DNA of 41,386 bases, from contig JALWEJ010000044.1 in NCBI GenBank assembly GCA_027014115.1, positions 1-41,386 on the forward strand, given 5' to 3'. The DNA comes from Desulfurellales bacterium (GTDB taxonomy: Bacteria > Campylobacterota_A > Desulfurellia > Desulfurellales > Hippeaceae). The position numbers were made by a program, and so were the translations under genes. Shown piece after piece: positions 8,575-18,393 of this stretch. The first letter of the stretch is position 1. Every line of letters begins with the position of its first letter. The notes beneath the pieces were generated by a model. The model had not been told where the DNA came from. It ran no database searches and was given only the letters and a program-made list of their open reading frames with translations.

Positions 8575-9426
8575 ATGAAAATAGCCATTAAAGAGCTTGT
8601 TGGTAATGTGTCTGAGGGCGTATCTTTTCCGAGAATTGCTGTTAGGATACTTAGACTGTTTGAAGATGATAGCTTAAGTACATATCAGTTATCAAAAGCC
8701 ATATCTTTGGACCCTATTCTTGCAGCCTATATATTAAAAATATCTAACTCCGCTTTTTACGGTTTTAAGACAAAAATAAAAAATCTATCGGATGCAATTG
8801 CCTTGATAGGTTTTGAAGAGGTTAAAAAGATAGTTGTGATGGTCAGTATGAAAAATGCATTTTCAGTAAGTGATGAGTTTGATAGGATTTTATGGGAGCA
8901 TTCCTTGGCTGTCGCTGTTGCAGCATCCGAATTTAACGGCAGACTAAAAATCACAAACGACGGTTCGGCATATTTAATGGGTCTGTTGCATGATATAGGG
9001 AAGGTTGTCTTTAAAAAGACAAAAGAGTTGAATTATGCCGATGATGTTTTGAGGAAAGCGTATGAAAGCAATATTTCTGCTAAGACGATTGAAGAGGAAG
9101 AGTACGGCTACAATCATGCCGATGTTGGTGCATATCTCCTTGAAACTTGGAATTTTGACCAAGACATAGTAGATGCGGTAGGTTTTCATCATATTAATTT
9201 TATTGCTCTAAAAAAAGACTTTTTAAAGAATGCGGCACTTGTTTCATTGGCTGACTATTTTGTTAACATGATGGGCATAGGAAAAAAGGAGCCCGTAAAG
9301 GATTTGATTTTAATCAATGAGTCCTGCAGCGCCAAGTTTTTAGGATATTTTAATGAAAATCCCATAGATATTTTAAATTCTGTGCATATGAAATACAGTG
9401 AGCTCAAAAAGGCTTTTGAATCTTAG
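8575..9426 (+). CDS. HDOD domain protein
   Basis: This 283-residue cytosolic protein is nearly all HDOD domain, a degenerate relative of HD phosphohydrolases used in bacterial signalling and regulation. The start has the family pattern SFPRIAVRILRLFEDDSLS and SLDPILAAYILKISNSAFYG. A later segment reads YLMGLLHDIGKVVF, which keeps an HD pair, and GFHHIN near residue 205. Catalysis is uncertain because HDOD proteins usually lack the full metal site. The ATG is preceded by GAGGT. It is divergent from the aminotransferase and is first in the long plus-strand gene run. Confidence 0.85.
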   Translation: MKIAIKELVGNVSEGVSFPRIAVRILRLFEDDSLSTYQLSKAISLDPILAAYILKISNSAFYGFKTKIKNLSDAIALIGFEEVKKIVVMVSMKNAFSVSDEFDRILWEHSLAVAVAASEFNGRLKITNDGSAYLMGLLHDIGKVVFKKTKELNYADDVLRKAYESNISAKTIEEEEYGYNHADVGAYLLETWNFDQDIVDAVGFHHINFIALKKDFLKNAALVSLADYFVNMMGIGKKEPVKDLILINESCSAKFLGYFNENPIDILNSVHMKYSELKKAFES

Positions 9427-9444
9427 ATTGGCGGTTTGTTCTAT

Positions 9445-10383
9445 ATGAATATATTTGTTACTGGTGCTACGGGTTTTGTCGGTGTTAATGCCGTAGAAAA
9501 ACTATCCAAAATCCATAATGTGTTTGCTTTTGTAAGAAATTATTCCAAAGCAAAACCTATCTTGTCCATGAAAAATGTTCATATTGTTTTTGGAGATATA
9601 TTAAACAAAGACAGCATTAAAAATGCTTTACTGCATCATGAAATTGACGCAGTGCTGCATATAGCCGGTTTAATAAAAAGCCACTATATAGACAATCTGT
9701 ATCTTGTAAACAAAAAAGGTTCTCAAAATGTGGCAAATGCCGCAAAAAATGCCGGTATCGATAATATCGTTTATGTATCATCGCTTGCAGCAAGGGGACC
9801 GTCTGAAAAAAATACGCCTGTTTCCCATTACGGTTATTCAAAAAGGCACGGTGAGTATGAATTTGTAAAGTATTTTTCCGATAAAAATCTGAAAATTATC
9901 AGGCCGCCAATTATTTATGGACCAAATGAAAAGGAATTTTTTACACTTTTTAAAATGGCAAAAATAGGTGTTTTACCCATGCTTGAAGATAGATACTGCA
10001 GTTTTATATACATTGACGATTTGGTGGATGCAGTTGAGAAGCTTATTGAATTAAAAAATAACTCCGTTAAGGTTTACCATATTTCCGACGGTTATGAGTA
10101 CTTGTGGGGTAAGGTTTGTGATTTTTTGTTTGAGTCTGTAGGAAAAAAAGGCGGCATAAAGATAAAGATGAATGAAAAAAAGGCAAAATTAATTGCTTAT
10201 GCAACATATTTTCTAAAAGACAGTGCACCGTTTACATTTGATAAGGTAAACGAAATTAAGGCTTTAAAATGGTGCTGCAGTTATGAGAATCTAAAAAATG
10301 ACATAGGTTTTACTCCTCAATATTCAATAAAAGAAGGTTTTAAAAAAACGTATGAGTGGTATGTAAAAAATGGATGGATATAG
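9445..10383 (+). CDS. NAD(P)-dependent epimerase/dehydratase family protein
   Basis: This 312-residue extended short-chain dehydrogenase has a Rossmann nucleotide site at the very N-terminus (FVTGATGFVG, residues 4-13). The catalytic tyrosine and lysine are in HYGYSKRHGE, and a serine in VYVSSLAARG. It resembles dihydroflavonol reductase or nucleoside-diphosphate-sugar epimerase-like proteins; substrate unknown. I prefer the ATG at 9445 over a TTG at 9436 because the Rossmann strand then begins at residue 2. It starts 18 bases after the HDOD gene and overlaps mtnA by 14 bases. Confidence 0.85.
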   Translation: MNIFVTGATGFVGVNAVEKLSKIHNVFAFVRNYSKAKPILSMKNVHIVFGDILNKDSIKNALLHHEIDAVLHIAGLIKSHYIDNLYLVNKKGSQNVANAAKNAGIDNIVYVSSLAARGPSEKNTPVSHYGYSKRHGEYEFVKYFSDKNLKIIRPPIIYGPNEKEFFTLFKMAKIGVLPMLEDRYCSFIYIDDLVDAVEKLIELKNNSVKVYHISDGYEYLWGKVCDFLFESVGKKGGIKIKMNEKKAKLIAYATYFLKDSAPFTFDKVNEIKALKWCCSYENLKNDIGFTPQYSIKEGFKKTYEWYVKNGWI

Positions 10384-11374
10384 TCCTCTTATTGTAAAAG
10401 ACAGTTCTGTTTTCATATTGGACCAAAAACAACTGCCCGGAAAGGTTAACTATTTTGAGGCAAATACTGTTGATGATGTCTGTTTTGCTATTAAAGAGAT
10501 GTTGGTTAGGGGCGCTCCCTTAATAGGTATTACTGCGGCTTTCGGGCTGTTTTTGGCAGCTAAAGATGCAGATACCATAGAGAGCTTAAAAGAACAATTG
10601 AAATTGGCATCTGAGTGCCTTGCAAAGACAAGGCCTACGGCTGTAAATCTTTTTTTTGCCATAAATAGAATAAACGGTATTGTTAATTATAATATGAATG
10701 TAGTCGATATTGTGGGAAAAATAAAAAAAGAGGCTTTTTCTGTTTGGGATGAACAGAAAGAATCGGATTTGTTGATTGGCAAACATGGTGCGGAGTTTTT
10801 AAAAGGAAAAAGAAATGTTTTAACTCACTGCAATACAGGAACTTTGGCAACCGGTGGTATAGGTACTGCTTTGGGTATAGTAAAAACTATGCATAAACAG
10901 GGCAGCTTGGATACTGTTTTTGTTGATGAGACCAGGCCGTATCTTCAAGGTATGAGGCTTACTGCATTTGAACTGGAAAAAGAGGGTATAAATTACAAAA
11001 TAGTTACAGATAATTCATGCGGCATTCTTATGAAAAAAGGACTTGTGGATGCTGTTGTTGTTGGTGCTGACAGGATAGCAAAAAACGGTGATACGGCAAA
11101 CAAGATAGGTACATACTGTTTAGCATCCATGGCTAAGATACACAATCTACCATTTATTGTTGCAGCGCCTGAATCCACTATAGATAGAATGATAGAGTCA
11201 ATGGATGATATTGTGGTGGAAGAAAGAGCAAAAGAGGAAGTTCTAAAGATTGGTGATTTTTATCTATCTCCTGAAAATGCTGATGCTTTACACCTCTCTT
11301 TTGATTTGACAGATGCCAATCTGATAAGCGCAATAATTACGGAAAAAAATGTTTATGAGAGGTTTGGGTTTTGA
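10370..11374 (+). CDS. mtnA: S-methyl-5-thioribose-1-phosphate isomerase
   Basis: This 334-residue enzyme of the eIF2B-alpha/MtnA family converts the aldose 5-methylthioribose-1-phosphate to the ketose methylthioribulose-1-phosphate in methionine salvage, and also handles 5-deoxyribose-1-phosphate. Clear signatures are MLVRGAPLIGITAAFG, the catalytic cysteine in THCNTGTLATGGIGTALG, DETRPYLQGMRLTAFEL, and the aspartate motif VVGADRIAKNGDTANKIG. The ATG lies 14 bases inside the end of the epimerase gene. The following crotonase starts at a TTG that overlaps this stop codon. No mtnK, mtnB or other salvage gene is adjacent, although a class II aldolase occurs at 30638. Confidence 0.93.
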   Translation: MDGYSPLIVKDSSVFILDQKQLPGKVNYFEANTVDDVCFAIKEMLVRGAPLIGITAAFGLFLAAKDADTIESLKEQLKLASECLAKTRPTAVNLFFAINRINGIVNYNMNVVDIVGKIKKEAFSVWDEQKESDLLIGKHGAEFLKGKRNVLTHCNTGTLATGGIGTALGIVKTMHKQGSLDTVFVDETRPYLQGMRLTAFELEKEGINYKIVTDNSCGILMKKGLVDAVVVGADRIAKNGDTANKIGTYCLASMAKIHNLPFIVAAPESTIDRMIESMDDIVVEERAKEEVLKIGDFYLSPENADALHLSFDLTDANLISAIITEKNVYERFGF

Positions 11375-12129
11375 AGTATGTTAAATATAAAGAAATAGAT
11401 TCAATAGGTATTTTGACACTCGATAGAGTAGATAAGCACAATGCCATAAACAGGGAATTTATGTATGAATTTGGGGAACTTTTATCTTACCTTGAGAAGG
11501 CTGATATTAAATCACTTATTATTACATCCTCAGGCAGAGATGTTTTTGCATCAGGTGGAGATATAGAGTATTTTGTTACACTGTCAACGAAAGAGGATGC
11601 CTATACAATGGCATTTAACATGCATACCATATTGAATAGATTTGAAGACCTCGAAATACCCACGGTATGCGCAATAAACGGTTCTTGTATAGGCGGTGGA
11701 GCGGAACTTATTTTGGCTTTTGATATAAGGTTTATGAGAAATGACAGTTTTATTCAGTTTAAGGAAAAAGAGCTTGGCGTTACAACCGGTTGGGGTGGAA
11801 CATACCGTTTGGCAAAGACTATTGGCTATTCAAAAGCTTTGAATTATCTTTTGAGTGCAGAAAAGATTGATGCAAAGAAGGCGAAGGATGTAGGTCTTGT
11901 TGATGAAATTTATGATAAGGATATAGTCTTTGAAAAGGCTTTGGAGTTCTGTAGAGGCTTTGAAAAAGAGGAACTTGTGTTAATAAAATATATAAAAAAG
12001 CTTACCAAACAGTCTGTTTCCATATCAAGGGATGAGGCTATGGAACTTGAAAGAAGACTGTTTTCAAATAGTTGGATGCTGGGAAAAAGAGAATCTCAAA
12101 TGAAAAAATTTCTAAACAGGGTGAAGTAA
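11371..12129 (+). CDS. enoyl-CoA hydratase/isomerase family protein (crotonase)
   Basis: This 252-residue crotonase-fold protein probably hydrates 2-enoyl-CoA in beta-oxidation. The oxyanion-hole segments are ASGGDIEYF and INGSCIGGGAEL. Both acidic residues usual in hydratases appear to be present: the glutamate of GGGAEL and the first glutamate of KEKELGVTTGWGGTYRL. The start is a TTG overlapping the TGA of mtnA; no in-frame ATG lies nearby. It shares one base with ftsY. Together with the two acyl-CoA synthetases it fits fatty-acid use, though its neighbours here are housekeeping genes. Confidence 0.85.
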   Translation: MKYVKYKEIDSIGILTLDRVDKHNAINREFMYEFGELLSYLEKADIKSLIITSSGRDVFASGGDIEYFVTLSTKEDAYTMAFNMHTILNRFEDLEIPTVCAINGSCIGGGAELILAFDIRFMRNDSFIQFKEKELGVTTGWGGTYRLAKTIGYSKALNYLLSAEKIDAKKAKDVGLVDEIYDKDIVFEKALEFCRGFEKEELVLIKYIKKLTKQSVSISRDEAMELERRLFSNSWMLGKRESQMKKFLNRVK

Positions 12130-13040
12130 TGGGGTTTTTGAAGAGTGTTTCCGATAAGATGTCAAAAATGAAGTCGGGTTTTACAGATAAAATTCATGAA
12201 GAATCAAAAAAGGATGAACCCGTTGATAATGATTATCTTGAATTTGTAGAAGAGCTGTTGATAGAGGCTGATTTTGGAGTTAGGGTTACGCAGAGAATTA
12301 TGGAAGAGATAGATGCCGATATTGATGCTTCAAAAATCAAAACAAGAAGGGATGTTGAGCAGAAAATAAGAGAGATTGCACTTGATATTTTGGAGAAAGT
12401 AGAAAAACCGCTTGAAATTAGAAAAAAACCGTTTGTTATTTTAACTGTGGGCATTAACGGTTCGGGTAAAACCACGACAATAGGAAAACTTGCAAGTATA
12501 AACTCAGACAAGGGTAAAAGGGTGATGCTTGTTGCAGCCGATACATTTAGGGCTGCAGCCATAGAGCAGCTTGAGATTTGGGCAGAGAGAGCTGATGTTT
12601 CCATTGTCAAACAAAAAGAGAATGCAGACCCTGCAGCTGTGGCATTTGATGGAGTACAAAGCGCAGTAATCAAAGGGATGGATGTAGTTTTTGTTGATAC
12701 TGCAGGCAGACTGCATACCCAAAAGAACCTGATGAATGAGATTGTTAAGGTTAAAAAATCCATAGAGAAAGCATATTCTAAAGAGCCTGATGAGGTTTTG
12801 CTTGTGCTTGATGCCACAATTGGTCAAAATGCTATAAACCAAGCAAGAGAATTTAATAAAATGCTGAATGTTACGGGCATTGCTTTGACAAAAATGGATG
12901 GAACGGCAAAAGGCGGAATTATTTTGGCAATAAGCGAAGAATTTGGTATACCTATTAGATACATTGGCATCGGTGAACAGATTGAAGATCTAAAGGTGTT
13001 TAATGCGAAAGATTTTGTAGAATCGGTCTTTGTGCCGTAA
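12129..13040 (+). CDS. ftsY: signal recognition particle receptor FtsY
   Basis: This 303-residue SRP GTPase is the membrane-associated receptor that docks ribosome-SRP complexes at the Sec translocon. It has a short charged N-terminus, then the N domain and the G domain: G1 GINGSGKTTTIGKLA, DTFRAAA, G3 VDTAGRLHTQ, the helix VLDATIGQNAINQA, G4 TKMDGTAKGG and the closing region GIGEQIEDLKVFN. The long acidic A domain of enterobacterial FtsY is absent, as in many other bacteria. The ATG overlaps the crotonase stop by one base (TAATG); an upstream in-frame ATG lies inside the crotonase gene and is unlikely. Confidence 0.96.
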   Translation: MGFLKSVSDKMSKMKSGFTDKIHEESKKDEPVDNDYLEFVEELLIEADFGVRVTQRIMEEIDADIDASKIKTRRDVEQKIREIALDILEKVEKPLEIRKKPFVILTVGINGSGKTTTIGKLASINSDKGKRVMLVAADTFRAAAIEQLEIWAERADVSIVKQKENADPAAVAFDGVQSAVIKGMDVVFVDTAGRLHTQKNLMNEIVKVKKSIEKAYSKEPDEVLLVLDATIGQNAINQAREFNKMLNVTGIALTKMDGTAKGGIILAISEEFGIPIRYIGIGEQIEDLKVFNAKDFVESVFVP

Positions 13041-13058
13041 TTTTTGGAGGTGGTTTAA

Positions 13059-14586
<1,528 letters not shown>

Positions 14587-14612
14587 TTGTTTTCTTTGGA
14601 CTTTGACTTTTT

Positions 14613-15761
14613 ATGCTTGAAATTAAGGGAATATATGCAGATGCTGTGGTTTTGTCAGATGAGATTGACAAGTTGGCAAAAGCGCAGATACAGCAGCTTG
14701 CAGACCATCCCATCTCAAAAAATGCCCACATACGAATAATGCCCGATGTTCATGCGGGTCTTGGATGTGTAATCGGGTATACGGCAAAACTGACGGATAT
14801 TGTTATACCCAATCTTATAGGGGTTGATATAGGCTGCGGTGTTTTGGCTTTTGATTTTGATGGATTGGATTTAAAAGTCAAAGATTTTGAGACAATTGAT
14901 AGGATTATAAGAAACAGTATACCAAGCGGAACAAGAATAAGGGGTTCTTTTTTGCACAATGTTGAGCGTATTGCAGATGAGTATCTCAAGCTTGATTTTT
15001 GGAAATTTGAAAAATTACTTGAGAAGACAGCAAAAAAGACAAATCAGGATATAAACTATATTTTAAATTCCATAGGAACACTCGGAGGAGGCAACCACTT
15101 TATAGAAATTGATAAATCAAAAAACGGTTTGTATTTTGTTGTTCATTCCGGTTCAAGGAATTTTGGCTTAAATGTTGCAAATTATCATCAAAAAAAGGCA
15201 AAGAGGATATGTAAAGACAGCACACCAAGAGGGATGGAGTATTTGAGTAAAGATGATGCAGAAGAGTATATGAAAGATATGAAAACAGCTCAGCAGTTTG
15301 CAAAACTAAACAGATACGCAATTTTATATACACTTTTAAAAGAATTTTTCGGAAATGTTATGTCTAATAAAATTGTAGAGAGTGTGCATAATTACATAAA
15401 TTTTGAGGATAGTATTGTCAGAAAAGGTGCAATATCGGCAAAAAAAGGTGAGCTGCTTTTGATACCTTTGAATATGTCGGAGGGTATCATCGTAGGAAGG
15501 GGTAGGGGTAATAAGGAGTGGAATGAATCTGCGCCGCACGGTGCAGGTAGGGTTATGTCAAGAAAGCAGGCAAAAAAGAGTCTCTCTTTGCGAGAGTTTA
15601 AAAAGAGAATGGATGGAGTATTTTCGACATGTATAAACAAACATACAATAGACGAAAGCCCTATGGCTTATAAAAATTCAAACTACATACTGGGTTATCT
15701 TAAAGATACAGTTGATGTTATTGAAACTGCAAAACCTGTATACAACTTCAAGGCGGTGTAA
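14613..15761 (+). CDS. rtcB: RtcB family RNA-splicing ligase
   Basis: This 382-residue RtcB-like protein would join RNA 2,3-cyclic phosphate or 3-phosphate ends to 5-OH ends, using GTP and Mn2+, for RNA repair. Metal-site motifs are visible: MPDVHAGLGCVIGYTA, the cysteine of GVDIGCGV, GGGNHFIEID, VHSGSRNFG, and the guanylylated histidine region SAPHGAGRVMSRKQAKK. The length matches the shorter bacterial RtcB class. It is not beside an rtcA or archease gene; it lies 26 bases after the FtsB-like gene and 3 bases before trmFO. Confidence 0.92.
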   Translation: MLEIKGIYADAVVLSDEIDKLAKAQIQQLADHPISKNAHIRIMPDVHAGLGCVIGYTAKLTDIVIPNLIGVDIGCGVLAFDFDGLDLKVKDFETIDRIIRNSIPSGTRIRGSFLHNVERIADEYLKLDFWKFEKLLEKTAKKTNQDINYILNSIGTLGGGNHFIEIDKSKNGLYFVVHSGSRNFGLNVANYHQKKAKRICKDSTPRGMEYLSKDDAEEYMKDMKTAQQFAKLNRYAILYTLLKEFFGNVMSNKIVESVHNYINFEDSIVRKGAISAKKGELLLIPLNMSEGIIVGRGRGNKEWNESAPHGAGRVMSRKQAKKSLSLREFKKRMDGVFSTCINKHTIDESPMAYKNSNYILGYLKDTVDVIETAKPVYNFKAV

Positions 15762-15764
15762 TTT

Positions 15765-17060
15765 ATGAAAATAAATATTGTAGGCGGCGGATTGGCAGGT
15801 GTTGAGGCTGCTTGGGCTGCTGCAAAGTGCGGCATAGATGTCAATCTATTTGAAATGAAGCCGATAGAGTTTAGTGATGTCCATAAGGATAAAAATCTTG
15901 CGGAAATTGTCTGTTCAAACTCATTCGGCAACATGTCTTTAACCACAGCAAGCGGTGTTTTAAAAAAAGAGATGGAGATTTTGGGTTCTTTAACAGTTGA
16001 GGCTGCCTATCTATCAAGAGTTGAAGCAGGCGGTGCTTTGGCTGTAGACAGAAAATTGTTTTCAAAGATTGTAACAGAAAAGATTGAGGCAAACAGCCGT
16101 ATTCATATAGTTAGAGAAAAAATCACAAAACTCAACAGAGAGGATTTATGGATTGTTGCATGCGGTCCTTTGTGTGATAAAAGTCTGACAGAATATCTAA
16201 AAGATTTAATTGGCGGTGATTTTTTGTACTTTTTTGATGCCATTGCGCCTATTGTTTATGCAGACAGCGTGGATTTTTCAAAGGGTTTTTGGGGTTCAAG
16301 ATACTCAGAGGGTAAGGATTATTTCAACTGTATTTTGAAAGAAGAGGAGTATGAAAAATTTTATGAAGAGCTTTTGAACGGCAAAAAAGTTGAATTTGAA
16401 GATTTTGAAAAAAACTATTTTGAAGCCTGTCTGCCTGTTGAAGAGATAGCAAAACGAGGTAAGAAAACGCTGCTTTTTGGACCTTTAAAACCTGTAGGGC
16501 TTGAGCATGAGGGAAAAAGGCCTTTTGCGGTTATTCAGTTAAGAAAGGAAAATAAAGAAGGGACGCTGCTTGGGCTTGTGGGTTTTCAGACAAAACTGAC
16601 GTACCCTGAGCAAAAGAGAATTTTCGGCATGATACCTGCACTAAAAAATGCCGAATTTGCAAAACTGGGCAGTCTTCACAGGAATACCTTTATAAATTCG
16701 CCTACTCTTTTAAATGATTTTTTGCAGATGGAAAAGTATGATAATATATTTTTTGCAGGTCAAATTACCGGTGTTGAGGGTTATATGGCGTCTGCTGCAA
16801 GCGGAATATATGTCGGCATGAATGCTGCTCTTTTAGCAAAGGGTAAACAGATGAAAGCTTTACCAAAAAATAGTATGCTCGGCGGATTGGTTCATCACAT
16901 AACCACAAAAGAGGGTGAATTCCAGCCTATTAGTGAGAATTTCGGTTTTATAGATATCGGAAAGGTGAGAAATAAAAAGGAGAAACGCAAACAGCAGTCG
17001 GCTGTTGCAGTTGAGAATATAAAACAGTGGAGAGAAAAGTATGAATGTAGTTCTGATTAG
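15765..17060 (+). CDS. trmFO: folate- and FAD-dependent tRNA (uracil-54-C5)-methyltransferase
   Basis: This 431-residue flavoprotein makes ribothymidine at position 54 of tRNA using methylenetetrahydrofolate as carbon donor. The N-terminal FAD site is NIVGGGLAGVEAAWAA followed by LFEMKP. Family blocks include VCSNSFGNMSLTTASGVLK, LPVEEIAKRGKKTLLFGPLK, QLRKENKEGTLLGLVGFQT and the C-terminal FFAGQITGVEGYMASAASG. Length is normal for the GidA-small/TrmFO family. It overlaps thyX, another folate-dependent methylating enzyme, by 20 bases. Confidence 0.95.
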   Translation: MKINIVGGGLAGVEAAWAAAKCGIDVNLFEMKPIEFSDVHKDKNLAEIVCSNSFGNMSLTTASGVLKKEMEILGSLTVEAAYLSRVEAGGALAVDRKLFSKIVTEKIEANSRIHIVREKITKLNREDLWIVACGPLCDKSLTEYLKDLIGGDFLYFFDAIAPIVYADSVDFSKGFWGSRYSEGKDYFNCILKEEEYEKFYEELLNGKKVEFEDFEKNYFEACLPVEEIAKRGKKTLLFGPLKPVGLEHEGKRPFAVIQLRKENKEGTLLGLVGFQTKLTYPEQKRIFGMIPALKNAEFAKLGSLHRNTFINSPTLLNDFLQMEKYDNIFFAGQITGVEGYMASAASGIYVGMNAALLAKGKQMKALPKNSMLGGLVHHITTKEGEFQPISENFGFIDIGKVRNKKEKRKQQSAVAVENIKQWREKYECSSD

Positions 17061-17718
17061 GCATACATATGACCCTGACGATTTGGCAGCTTTGGCAGCA
17101 AGAGTCTGCTACAGCAGTCAATCTGTGAATGAGATAGATATGGACGGCGACCAAAAAGAAAAACTGATAAAAAGGGTTGTAAAATCTGGGCACCATTCCG
17201 TTTTGGAGCATGTGAGTTTTACCTATGCACTTGAAGGGTTAAGCAGGGTTGCAACACACCAGCTTGTGAGGCATAGATTGGCAAGTTACTCTCAACAGAG
17301 CCATAGATATACAACAATCAAAGAAAACAGCTTTGTTATTCCACCGTCAATTACAGAAAACAAAGAAGCGCTTGCCGTATACAAAGATGCTTTGAAAAAG
17401 AGCATGGAGCTTTACAGCAGACTGATTGATATGGGTATAAAAAAGGAGGATGCAAGGTTTGTTATACCTCAAGGTGTATCCTCAAATATTGTTGTTACAA
17501 TGAACGCAAGAGAACTTCTGCACTTTTTTACACTCAGATGCTGCATTAGGGCTCAGTGGGAGATACGGGATGCGTCTGTAGAGATGTTGAGGCTTGCAAA
17601 AGATAAAGCGCCTGTTATTTTTGAAAATGCCGGACCAGCCTGTGTAAGGGGCAGATGCCCAGAAGAAAAGCCGTGCGACAACATACCACAAATCAGGGAA
17701 TTTTTTAAAACATTATGA
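17041..17718 (+). CDS. thyX: flavin-dependent thymidylate synthase
   Basis: This 225-residue FAD enzyme converts dUMP to dTMP using methylenetetrahydrofolate and NADPH. The ThyX motif RHRLASYSQQSHRY is at about residues 78-91, preceded by GHHSVLEHVSFTYALEGLSR. The later block FVIPQGVSSNIVVTMNARELLHF and the C-terminal ALKKS/RGRCPEEKPCDN region fit the family. It sits between trmFO and rsmI, overlapping both; its last four bases share ATGA with the rsmI start. No thyA is in the window. Confidence 0.96.
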   Translation: MNVVLIRHTYDPDDLAALAARVCYSSQSVNEIDMDGDQKEKLIKRVVKSGHHSVLEHVSFTYALEGLSRVATHQLVRHRLASYSQQSHRYTTIKENSFVIPPSITENKEALAVYKDALKKSMELYSRLIDMGIKKEDARFVIPQGVSSNIVVTMNARELLHFFTLRCCIRAQWEIRDASVEMLRLAKDKAPVIFENAGPACVRGRCPEEKPCDNIPQIREFFKTL

Positions 17719-18389
17719 GCGGCAGACTGTTTGTTATTGCAACGCCGATGGGCAATCTTGAGGATATTACAATAAGGGCACTAAACACCCTAAAGAGTGT
17801 TGATGTAATATTCGCAGAAAGCCCAATGCATTCAAAAAGGCTTTTATCCCACTATGAAATAGAAAAAAGGGTTGTAAAATACAATGACCACAACGCTGTG
17901 AAGATGATAGATTATGCGCTTGAACTTGCAGATGAGGGTCAAGATATTGGGCTTATAACCGATGCCGGCACACCAACTATTCAAGACCCCGGATACAGAC
18001 TTGTTTCAGCTTTTAGGCAAAAAGGGGTAGATGTTGTACCCATTCCAGGAACTTCAGCCTTTGTTGCTGCACTCTCTGCAAGCGGCCTGCCCACAGACCG
18101 ATTTGTCTTTTTGGGATTTCTGCCAAAAGGACCTATAAAAAAACGCAACATTCTCAAATCCTTCGATATGGAAGCCACGATAATACTCTATGAATCACCA
18201 AACAGATTGATTAAAACACTTGAGGCTGTTGTGGATGCTTTTGGTGAGGATAGAGAGGTTGTTGTTGCAAGAGAGCTTACGAAGATATATGAGGAGTTTG
18301 TCGCAGGTTCATCCAAAGAGGTGCTTGAGGTATTTAAGGGTAGGGATTCTATTAAGGGTGAATTTGTCATACTTATAAGAAAGCCTTAA
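17715..18389 (+). CDS. rsmI: 16S rRNA 2-O-ribose C1402 methyltransferase
   Basis: This 224-residue tetrapyrrole-methylase-fold enzyme methylates C1402 ribose of 16S rRNA in the decoding centre with S-adenosylmethionine. The start LFVIATPMGNLEDITIRAL is diagnostic, followed by FAESPMHSKRLLSHYEI, LITDAGTPTIQDPGYRLV, PIPGTSAFVAALSASGLPT and IILYESPNRLIKTL. It is shorter than the Escherichia coli protein by the C-terminal region, as is common. The ATG overlaps the thyX stop as ATGA, and the gene stops 4 bases before murJ. Confidence 0.95.
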   Translation: MSGRLFVIATPMGNLEDITIRALNTLKSVDVIFAESPMHSKRLLSHYEIEKRVVKYNDHNAVKMIDYALELADEGQDIGLITDAGTPTIQDPGYRLVSAFRQKGVDVVPIPGTSAFVAALSASGLPTDRFVFLGFLPKGPIKKRNILKSFDMEATIILYESPNRLIKTLEAVVDAFGEDREVVVARELTKIYEEFVAGSSKEVLEVFKGRDSIKGEFVILIRKP

Positions 18390-18393
18390 GGTC

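Noticed and set aside
9436-9444. TTG start giving three extra residues on the epimerase
   Set aside because: The ATG at 9445 puts the Rossmann strand at residue 2, as usual for the family.
12072-12128. Earlier ATG for ftsY inside the crotonase gene
   Set aside because: The ATG at 12129 matches the usual FtsY beginning (MGFLKSVSDKM), and the upstream residues are only the shadow of the crotonase.
12233-12842. Long minus-strand open frames opposite ftsY
   Set aside because: They lie antisense to a clear FtsY and have low-complexity serine-rich translations.
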